Shown here piece by piece: positions 57,512-64,000 of a stretch of DNA of 64,000 bases. Below the pieces are notes generated by a model, which worked only from the letters and a program-made list of their open reading frames with translations, did no database searches and was not told the DNA's origin. How positions within the stretch are numbered: the first letter of the stretch is position 1; every line of letters starts with the position of its first letter. Source of the DNA: QHXM01 sp032160165 (GTDB taxonomy: Bacteria; Acidobacteriota; Blastocatellia; Pyrinomonadales; Pyrinomonadaceae); contig JAVHWA010000173.1 in assembly GCA_032160165.1 (NCBI GenBank), positions 1-64,000 of the forward strand, in the 5' to 3' direction. The position numbers and the translations under genes are program-made.

Positions 57512-58273
57512 ATGGACTTCCTTTGGACATGGCTTCCCTTCCTGCTGGTTTCGATATTGGCTCAATTCATACTGGCGCCAATTATCGTCCGCTTTACAAG
57601 TTCGCATCCTGCCTGTCCGGAATTCGAGGCGGCGGGCATGGGGCAGCTCCCGCCCGACGTCGCAGCGAATTTGGGCCGATTCGTCTATGCGATGAATGCC
57701 GAAGGGTTCGTGCTGGTGGGCTTTTTCCGTCAGCTCGCCTACATGAGGAATGTAGGCTTCTATCTCGCGCTGATGAAACATCCGGTTCACGCTGACATGG
57801 TTTATGCGATGGAGATGTTTGCGAATAACGGAATCGTCCCCGTTCGTTCCGCTCACATCGAATTCTGCACAGACTTTACCGACGGAAAGGAGATCTGCAC
57901 GAATAACTCTAAACAGCCGTCCGTTCACAAAGCACATCCGGGCATGCAAGTTCATAGATTCCCTGAGGCGCAAAATCCACACCTGCTCCATGCCATTCAC
58001 CGTCGCCTCTGCGCGACTCTGGCGCCTGGAGTGGCGCATGTCCCAATGGCGGAAGGAATGGAACTCTTTCACCTTTCATACGGTACCGTAAAAGATGTGC
58101 GGAAGCAGGCAGAATTCGGTTACTACTATCTTGACGAAAAAAGAAACGTCTTTCGACCGACATTGAAAGGCGCATGCAGAATAACCTGGCGCCTGGCTTG
58201 GCCCGTCGGGGCCTTGCGCAGGAGCAGAATGAGGAAGAACGCTCGCGCGACTATGTTATCTCTGGGTTTTTGA
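57512..58273 (+). CDS. Membrane-anchored protein of unknown function
   Basis: A 253-residue protein with one N-terminal helix (MDFLWTWLPFLLVSILAQF) and a soluble domain. Visible features are AMNAEGFVLVGFFRQLAYM, CTDFTDGKEICTNNSKQP and a C-terminal basic segment. GAGG lies eight bases before the chosen ATG; the frame is open 37 codons further up. It follows mglA in the same direction but 136 bases away. No family is recognised with confidence. Confidence 0.7.
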   Translation: MDFLWTWLPFLLVSILAQFILAPIIVRFTSSHPACPEFEAAGMGQLPPDVAANLGRFVYAMNAEGFVLVGFFRQLAYMRNVGFYLALMKHPVHADMVYAMEMFANNGIVPVRSAHIEFCTDFTDGKEICTNNSKQPSVHKAHPGMQVHRFPEAQNPHLLHAIHRRLCATLAPGVAHVPMAEGMELFHLSYGTVKDVRKQAEFGYYYLDEKRNVFRPTLKGACRITWRLAWPVGALRRSRMRKNARATMLSLGF

Positions 58274-58349
58274 ATTCAGGAGTGAGCTTGAGCGTTGCTG
58301 GCTGGACAGCGAGAAAGCGGCAGATGGTAACGAAGGTAGTACGCCGTGG

Positions 58350-58907
58350 TCAGACGAGCGACTTGATCATCAATAAGCCATCGCCGCCATTTGAATAGTA
58401 GCGCGGCAGGCGCTGCGCGACTATGTATCCGAGATTCCGGTAAAGCTGTTGTGCGCCGCTATTGATCGCGCGAACTTCCAGGCGAACGATGCGCACGCCC
58501 CGATGGCTGAAGCCGTCTTCAACCTTTTCCATCAGGCGATTCGCTATGCGCCGGCGGCGGTGATCAGGCGCCACGCCGACCGTGGTTACGTGCCCGGTAT
58601 GGTCGGGCTCGACAAGGCCGATGATAAACCCGACCATCGCCCCGCCATGCGTCACCGCGCGATAAGAAACCGACTCAGGCGCAGTCAGCAGGTATTCGAA
58701 GGTGTCGCGGCTATATGCTTCGCCGTCAACAAAACAACGCTGATCGAGACGCCAGCATTCATCGAGTTGCGTGACTGTAAGCGGACGCACGTCGTAACGC
58801 ACGTCCAGGCCCACGGGCGACGGGGCAACCTCGTAAGGCGGCAAAGGTCCGGCGTCATCCTCGGACGGCGTCCACCATCGCGATCGAATTTTCTTCAGTA
58901 CAGCCAT
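58350..58907 (-). CDS. GNAT family N-acetyltransferase (RimI-like)
   Basis: A 185-residue acetyltransferase. The acetyl-CoA binding motif is VTTVGVAPDHRRRRIANRLM (about 108-127), followed by VRLEVRAINSGAQQLYRNLG, the RimI-type motif B. RimI acetylates ribosomal protein S18 N-termini, but many relatives have other substrates. The first 35 residues are a Pro-rich extension. Convergent with the preceding membrane protein gene. Confidence 0.88.
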   Translation of the reverse strand: MAVLKKIRSRWWTPSEDDAGPLPPYEVAPSPVGLDVRYDVRPLTVTQLDECWRLDQRCFVDGEAYSRDTFEYLLTAPESVSYRAVTHGGAMVGFIIGLVEPDHTGHVTTVGVAPDHRRRRIANRLMEKVEDGFSHRGVRIVRLEVRAINSGAQQLYRNLGYIVAQRLPRYYSNGGDGLLMIKSLV

Positions 58908-58932
58908 AAAAGCAGCGATAAGTAATGCATTA

Positions 58933-58984
58933 TTGGTGATGAGTAAGGCGACTTCCTATCACTCATGACCTATCACTCATCACT
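58933..58984. repeat. TGATGAGT/ACTCATCAC repeat at the queA stop
   Basis: Plus-strand ATCACTCATGACC and ATCACTCATCAC (58958-58983) face GGTGATGAGTAAG (58935-58947). The repeat touches the queA stop codon. The word is the same family as the one at 4951-5074, more than 50 kb away. Confidence 0.8.
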
Positions 58985-60056
58985 AGATTATTAACATGCA
59001 ATCGCCGTAACTGTAAAAGCGATAATGCTCCGCGACTGCGTGCTTATAAGCCTCAAGAACCAGCTCCCGCCCAGCAAAAGCCGCTATGAGTATCAAGAGC
59101 GAAGACCGGGGCAGATGAAAATTGGTCAGCAACGAGTCGACCACGCGAAAGGTGTAACCGGGAGTGATCGTCAATCGTGCTTCGCCCGCTCCTGCGACGA
59201 CGCGACCGTTCTCATCAGTTGCAGATTCTAAGGCCCGCGTCGTAGTTGTGCCAATAGCAATCACACGATTTCCTCGAGCATGCGTTTGGTTGATCGCCTT
59301 GGCGCTGGATTCGCTGAGCTCATAGCGCTCAGGCCCCACTCGATGCTCAGCGACATTTCTAACTCGCACCGGCTCAAAAGTGCCGTAGCCAACGTGCAGC
59401 GTAAGCTCAGCGATGCCGAGACCGGACGCCTCGAGTTTGTCCATGGCCTGGCGTGTAAAGTGGAGCCCGGCGGTGGGCGCAGCGATTGCTCCCCGAGCGC
59501 TGGCGTATACCGTTTGATATCTTTGCCGATCTTCAGACGATTCGTTATTCCGCTTTATATACGGCGGCAAGGGCGTCTGTCCAAGTACTTCAAGCGCTTC
59601 CTCAAAAGAGCCTTCGCACTCAAATCGAACAATGCGCCGCCCACCCGGCAAGAGCTCGAGGACCTCCGCTCGCAATCGCCCGTCACCGAATAAAAGGCGG
59701 GAGTTTTGCTGAAGTCTCCGTGCCGGTCGAGCTAGTGTCTCCCATACCAGCGGCCCGTGCTCGCTTAAGAGAAATACCTCCACACGTCCTCCGGAAGGCT
59801 CGCGTCGCCCCAGAAGACGCGCCGGAAAGACGCGTGTGTTGTTCACAACAACAAGATCGCCTGGTGTGAGATATGAAGCGAGATCGAGAAAGCGGGTATC
59901 ACACCATGTACGCTTCGCGCGATCCAGCACCAGCATTCGCGCCGCGTCGCGATGGTCCAGCGGATGCTGGGCGATCAATTCCTCCGGCAGGTCATAGTCG
60001 AAATCCGAAATCAGTTCGCACATTGCAGGTTGCGATTTGGAGTCTGAGGGCGTCAT
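58983..60056 (-). CDS. queA: S-adenosylmethionine:tRNA ribosyltransferase-isomerase
   Basis: A 357-residue enzyme of queuosine biosynthesis that moves the ribosyl part of SAM onto preQ1 in tRNA. Motifs: DFDYDLPEELIAQHPLDHRD, VVNNTRVFPARL, AAPTAGLHFT, ELTLHVGYGTFEPVR and TNFHLPRSSLLILIAAFAG. Met12 is an alternative start closer to the conserved beginning. No tgt gene is adjacent. Confidence 0.97.
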   Translation of the reverse strand: MTPSDSKSQPAMCELISDFDYDLPEELIAQHPLDHRDAARMLVLDRAKRTWCDTRFLDLASYLTPGDLVVVNNTRVFPARLLGRREPSGGRVEVFLLSEHGPLVWETLARPARRLQQNSRLLFGDGRLRAEVLELLPGGRRIVRFECEGSFEEALEVLGQTPLPPYIKRNNESSEDRQRYQTVYASARGAIAAPTAGLHFTRQAMDKLEASGLGIAELTLHVGYGTFEPVRVRNVAEHRVGPERYELSESSAKAINQTHARGNRVIAIGTTTTRALESATDENGRVVAGAGEARLTITPGYTFRVVDSLLTNFHLPRSSLLILIAAFAGRELVLEAYKHAVAEHYRFYSYGDCMLII

Positions 60057-60154
60057 TAAGCTTTAGTGCGGAAGAACATGAGTGAAGCTTCTAGCAGAGT
60101 GGCATCAAGCGCTCGGAAACCCCAACAACCAGCTGCCCAGGGGCGACTCGCTGT

Positions 60155-61168
60155 TCACGGGCTAGGCGCGATCGTCGCATCCGCGGCAGAGGCTTCGATC
60201 GGTGCGGACGGATGCTCTCGATGAAAGACGGCGGTTAGTTGAGCACCAAAGAGAAGGATCAAACTAGAGAAATATCCCCAGGTCAGGACGGCGACCACTG
60301 CGCCCACTGAACCGTATATCTGATCGTAATGGAAGTAATGAAGGCTCCACGCGAAGATGTATTTCGCCGCTTCCCAGAGCACTGCCGCGATCACCGCCCC
60401 TGGCACTGTATCACGCAGTCTTACTCGCGCGTTCGGCATGAAGCGATAAACGAGTATGAAAAGAATGCTGGTCACCAGAATACTGGCCAGCGCGAATATG
60501 ATCTGCCAAAAGATGCTGCCAAACGTAGCCAGCCACGACCAGCGCTCCAACTGACGTGGTGATAGTCTGGCCGCGAGCTGTTGCAAGCCCACGATGACGG
60601 ACGTCACCAGCACGGACACCGTCAAAAGCAGTCCAACGATCCCGATCATTCCCAATGTGAGTGCCCGGCCGTGGAGGAACGCCCGAGAAGTAGTGTTCCA
60701 AATTCTGTTGAGCGCCCGTTCGACTACGGCAAAGACCCATGAGCCAGCCCATAGGACAACCACCACACACGTAATGATGATGCCGGTTCCGACGTCTGAG
60801 AGAGAGCGAACTGTGCTGTCCAGAAATTCCGCCGAGCCCGGATACACCTGCACCACTCGCCTCAGCATCTCGTTCAGCACGTCCGTTCCCGACGTCAACT
60901 GCTTTCCAAGTGCAAGAAGGAGAATAAGACCGGGAAAAAGCGTGAGAAGACCGAAATAGCTCATCGCGGCCGCTGACGTATAAAGATCATTCTCATGGAA
61001 CCGATGAAAGCTGTGACCGAGCATGGTCAGCCACGGCGCCTTGTTGCGGACGCCGAAAGATTCGCGGGAAAATGATGATTGACGTCTCATCTTGATAAAG
61101 GGAGGAGTCAGAATCGAGATGTCCTGCTCTCGCAGGACGGGCACTCGCGCAAATCCAGGGGGATTCAT
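60155..61168 (-). CDS. YihY/BrkB family inner-membrane protein
   Basis: A 337-residue protein with six predicted helices and the family signature AAAMSYFGLLTLFPGLILLL near 68. Further helices lie near 135 (GIIITCVVVVLWAGSWVFAV), 180, 220, 260 and 295 (VAVLTWGYFSSLILLFGAQL). The older label ribonuclease BN is incorrect for this family; function is unknown. The ATG overlaps the stop of the upstream secreted protein gene (ATGA). Confidence 0.92.
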   Translation of the reverse strand: MNPPGFARVPVLREQDISILTPPFIKMRRQSSFSRESFGVRNKAPWLTMLGHSFHRFHENDLYTSAAAMSYFGLLTLFPGLILLLALGKQLTSGTDVLNEMLRRVVQVYPGSAEFLDSTVRSLSDVGTGIIITCVVVVLWAGSWVFAVVERALNRIWNTTSRAFLHGRALTLGMIGIVGLLLTVSVLVTSVIVGLQQLAARLSPRQLERWSWLATFGSIFWQIIFALASILVTSILFILVYRFMPNARVRLRDTVPGAVIAAVLWEAAKYIFAWSLHYFHYDQIYGSVGAVVAVLTWGYFSSLILLFGAQLTAVFHREHPSAPIEASAADATIAPSP

Positions 61169-63117
61169 GGGGACTTGATTTGATCGGGTTTGGCGCTCTG
61201 CTTCTCTAAAGCAGTCCGAGCTATCGCGATCGAGGCGAATGCCTGCGGTACCTCACCGTTTAGCCCTCGAACCTCTTCCAACGCCTTTTCAAAACTGAGG
61301 TCGGCCATTGTCGCAAAAACTGTATCGCAGCGAAATACCTCGGGCTCGACACCATAGTGTGACATCGGGTCACTGTTCAGGCTGTCATCCGTAACCATTT
61401 CGAATTCAAGAACGTCCCCAGCGAAGTCGTCTAAAGCATTCGCCGCTTCGACGTATTGACGAAGAAGCTCCCATGCCCGCGCCGGGGCGACCCGCGCAGC
61501 GCTGGTCGTCACAATTCCATAAGCGGCGACGCGCGTCGAAGTACCCTGCGAGACCCGCGAGGCTTGATGTTCAGCCTCCGTAATCAACTCCGCGATCTTT
61601 TGCGACTTTTGAACATCCTTACGTCGTGAGGCCACGATTGCCGCCTGGGAAAATCCCCAGGCCTTTGCGACCGCCGGCACGTCGGCGTTACTGACAAACT
61701 TGACGACGCTCTCGAAATCGTCTTCCTTTTCGTCCGCATACACGTTTGAGATGTCTTTGATCTGTTGCACCTGAATGAACGATAAAGCTGCCCGGCGATC
61801 TTCGCTATCCTCAAGCTCCGATGCGGCTCGTCGCGCGCGATCCCAGAATCGGTTTCGTACCGCCGACTGAATAATCAGCGAGGCTAGTCGCTTGCGCTCC
61901 GCAGCATTGGTGGCCCGTGAAAGTTGTTCGGTCTCTGAGCGGAGAGGGTCTGCGAAACCGGCTGGAGTCAGACTATCGAGAGTGAATTGCGCAGAAACCT
62001 GTTCGCGTCTGCTGGATTCGATCTCATTGTAGAGCTCGCTGTGACGCGCACGTAGTGCTGGAGCGTATGCCGCGATGGGTGTTGACGACTTTTCGAAATA
62101 AGGAAGCAGCCGGCCGGTTGCATAAAACTCGGCCATCAAATCCTGCATCGTGAGTGACGCCCGTGGTCCCCTCGGACGCAGGAGAACTGACGCTGCCAGG
62201 CTGAAGAACTCCGATTGAGTTCTTTGCGGCACGGATTGCTCTGAGGAGGAACCTGATCTGGGGCGCGGAAACGATCGAAACTCCAGCATGCCGGAGAAGT
62301 CGATCACCACAATCAAGGTCGGCGAGATAATGTGAGAGGACAACAGCAAGACTTCATTGGCATTTGTATTGGGATCGGCCGCGGCACGCCGAAGAAGTCG
62401 CAGATAAAGAGCATCGGCTTCGTTGACGTCCTGTTGACGCAGGCGCTGGATGTACACCATGAGATCTGTGCTGGGTCCGTCGCTGATAATTGGAGCCGCG
62501 ACCTCAGCCGCCCGTCGGGTCTCCCCGGCAGCTAGTAGTTCGCCGGCCAGAGCGAGACGCCGTGCTGTCAGTTGCGCATTTGGCCTGGCGCGCGACGGTG
62601 CATTGTCAGTCGCATTACTCTCTGGCTTGTCGCCGGCTAGCTCCCGCAAGAACAGCTCGGCCAGCTTAGTGTCTCGAGCGGCGACTATTTTCAGGACCTC
62701 ATGACGGGCCTCGGAAAAATCCGTGTTAATGCCGGTCATGCTGCCGGACTCTCGCTCAGACTCTTCCTGCTCTGCTTTGTCGGAAGCCGTTGCGGCAATC
62801 CAGGCGCGTCGAAAAATCGTGCGGGCTCGCGTTGAGTCGTTGGACCACAGCGCGTCGGCGGCAAGCGCCTGCACCTTTGCCCGGTAGAACTGATCGTCGA
62901 ACAAACGCGCGTGGTCCGCTGTTTCGATAAGCAGTGTAAGGGCCCTGGATTGACGCACGCGGCGTGAATCTGCTTCGCGTGTAGAGTCACCCGAAGATGG
63001 CTGGCGCCGAGGACTTCCGCTTTTTTGAGAGAGTGATTGCGAACTGCCAAATGTCAGAGCTAACGCCAGAAGGAGGGGCGTGCGGACAAAGACTAAGGTG
63101 CGACGGTTCGTGCTCAT
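61165..63117 (-). CDS. Large secreted helical-repeat protein, unknown function
   Basis: A 650-residue protein with a signal peptide (about 10-31, TPLLLALALTFGSSQSLSQ). The remainder is rich in helical, TPR/HEAT-like units without a named family, for example ADALWSNDSTRARTIFRRAW, RALAFIQ-like turns and ARVAPARAWELLRQYVEAAN. The start at 63117 is chosen because the signal peptide begins there and ruvB ends at 63131; the frame is open further into ruvB. Translationally coupled to the YihY gene (ATGA). Confidence 0.72.
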   Translation of the reverse strand: MSTNRRTLVFVRTPLLLALALTFGSSQSLSQKSGSPRRQPSSGDSTREADSRRVRQSRALTLLIETADHARLFDDQFYRAKVQALAADALWSNDSTRARTIFRRAWIAATASDKAEQEESERESGSMTGINTDFSEARHEVLKIVAARDTKLAELFLRELAGDKPESNATDNAPSRARPNAQLTARRLALAGELLAAGETRRAAEVAAPIISDGPSTDLMVYIQRLRQQDVNEADALYLRLLRRAAADPNTNANEVLLLSSHIISPTLIVVIDFSGMLEFRSFPRPRSGSSSEQSVPQRTQSEFFSLAASVLLRPRGPRASLTMQDLMAEFYATGRLLPYFEKSSTPIAAYAPALRARHSELYNEIESSRREQVSAQFTLDSLTPAGFADPLRSETEQLSRATNAAERKRLASLIIQSAVRNRFWDRARRAASELEDSEDRRAALSFIQVQQIKDISNVYADEKEDDFESVVKFVSNADVPAVAKAWGFSQAAIVASRRKDVQKSQKIAELITEAEHQASRVSQGTSTRVAAYGIVTTSAARVAPARAWELLRQYVEAANALDDFAGDVLEFEMVTDDSLNSDPMSHYGVEPEVFRCDTVFATMADLSFEKALEEVRGLNGEVPQAFASIAIARTALEKQSAKPDQIKSP

Positions 63118-63130
63118 CGTTAAATTAGAA

Positions 63131-64000
63131 TTACTGTCCCTCGTCAAAAAGACTCGGTCTGAGTGACGCCGCAAGGCTGACTCCAAAGTGCTCGTATGCC
63201 AGCCGAGTCGCCATCCGACCACGCGGCGTTCGATTTAGAAAACCGATCTGTATTAGGTAAGGCTCGATGATCTCTTCTATTGAGTCTTTTTCCTCGTGAA
63301 TCGAGGCCGAGAGCGTGCTTAAGCCAACCGGGCCCCCGCCAAACTTCTCTATAATCGTCATCAGCAGTTTGCGATCGACTTCATCCAGTCCAAAGGTATC
63401 AACTTCCATGCGATTGAGCGCGTCGTTGGCGACTTCCTGGGAAATGCGTCCGTCGTAGTCGACCTCCGCGAAATCCCGCGCGCGCCTCAGCAGTCGGTTG
63501 ACGATACGAGGAGTACCCCGCGCGCGTCTCGAGAGCTCGCTCGCGCCTCCGTTGTCCAAAGCGACGCCAAGTATGTCAGACGAGCGCTTTACGATCACTT
63601 GCAGATCGTCCTGGTTATAAAAGTCCAAATGGAAAACGATGCCGAAGCGGCCACGCAGCGGAGCCGTGATCAGCCCGGCGCGGGTTGTCGCTCCGATCAG
63701 GGTGAACTTGGGAAGTGACAACTTAATCGACCGCGCGCCGGTTCCCTGCCCTATCACCAGGTCGAGTTGATAGTCCTCCATCGCGGGATAAAGCACTTCT
63801 TCGATCGCAGGATTGAGACGATGAATCTCGTCTATGAAGAGCACATCGCCTTCCTGCAAATTTGTAAGCAGGGCCGCGAGGTCGCCGGACTTCTCAATCA
63901 CCGGCCCCGCTGTCGAGCGTAGCTCCGCGCCCATTTCGTTGGCGATGATATTGGCCAGAGTCGTTTTTCCAAGTCCGGGCGGGCCGGTCAGAAGCACGTG
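63131..64000 (-). CDS. ruvB: Holliday junction DNA helicase RuvB (5' part beyond window)
   Basis: The C-terminal 289 or so residues of RuvB; the N-terminus lies beyond the right edge. The Walker A motif GPPGLGKTT is at the very edge. Then follow Walker B LFIDEIHRLN, sensor 1 LIGATTRAG, arginine finger region LRGRFGIVFHLDFY, sensor 2 ARGTPRIVNRLLRR, and the winged-helix domain with GGGPVGLSTL and FLNRTPRGRMAT. RuvB drives branch migration with RuvA. The visible part is intact. Confidence 0.98.
   Translation of the reverse strand, partial: HVLLTGPPGLGKTTLANIIANEMGAELRSTAGPVIEKSGDLAALLTNLQEGDVLFIDEIHRLNPAIEEVLYPAMEDYQLDLVIGQGTGARSIKLSLPKFTLIGATTRAGLITAPLRGRFGIVFHLDFYNQDDLQVIVKRSSDILGVALDNGGASELSRRARGTPRIVNRLLRRARDFAEVDYDGRISQEVANDALNRMEVDTFGLDEVDRKLLMTIIEKFGGGPVGLSTLSASIHEEKDSIEEIIEPYLIQIGFLNRTPRGRMATRLAYEHFGVSLAASLRPSLFDEGQ

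Overview
The window looks like one stretch of chromosome from a Gram-negative-type, moderately GC-rich bacterium. By inference it belongs to the Acidobacteriota, perhaps the Blastocatellia/Pyrinomonadales side. The reasons are the mix of genes: an MglA GTPase with a roadblock partner, a Ser/Thr kinase fused to a formylglycine-enzyme-like domain, Hfq with an N-terminal extension, a Rex-headed microcompartment locus and a long dcw cluster. This is gene content and style only; no phylogeny was run. I see no rRNA, tRNA, CRISPR array, prophage or insertion sequence.

Layout. 0-6.3 kb: a VIT/vWA surface protein, an MFS exporter, an XdhC factor split into two genes with a small Mpo1-like membrane gene between them, and a secreted coiled-coil protein. 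6.5-11.6 kb: nadC-valS and a large response regulator. 11.6-15.4 kb: an accessory patch with two apparently frameshifted small genes (one with ankyrin repeats) and two secreted proteins sharing a leader-proximal motif. 15.5-20.6 kb: the kinase-FGE fusion, a GspG-like protein, a CheY-like regulator, pdxA and hfq. 20.9-38.6 kb: a dcw cell-division and peptidoglycan cluster on the minus strand, in transcription order mraZ-rsmH-ftsL-ftsI-(no murE)-murF-mraY-murD-ftsW-murG-murC-murB-ftsQ-ftsA-ftsZ. MraY carries a very large extra loop, and mraZ is preceded by three TGG half-sites at exact 10-bp spacing.

39-42.2 kb (plus strand): a ZIP metal transporter, a TPM-domain protein, a nucleotidyltransferase-like protein and LemA. 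42.2-46.9 kb (minus strand): the most interesting region. It is an apparent transcription unit bounded by two hairpin terminators and headed by the NADH-sensing repressor Rex. It continues with a coiled-coil protein, a TonB-like protein, a class II sugar-phosphate aldolase with a C-terminal tail like an encapsulation peptide, one hexameric shell protein (BMC-H), three pentameric shell proteins (BMC-P) and a Cys-rich orphan. It looks like a small, redox-regulated bacterial microcompartment locus, related in flavour to the planctomycete/verrucomicrobial fucose-rhamnose type but without aldehyde dehydrogenase or phosphotransacylase genes alongside.

47-50.2 kb: an ECF sigma factor and a MarR regulator (divergent), then the principal sigma factor. 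50.3-54.8 kb: yvcK-glmU-glmS, which makes and senses UDP-GlcNAc and so connects to the dcw cluster. 54.9-64 kb: a histone-H1-like/TPR protein, a roadblock/MglA polarity pair, a membrane protein, a GNAT acetyltransferase, queA, a YihY membrane protein, a secreted protein and the 3' part of ruvB.

A second window-wide theme is a set of low-complexity, partly self-complementary intergenic repeats. The word differs from copy to copy, but nearly all begin at or overlap the stop codon of a minus-strand gene.
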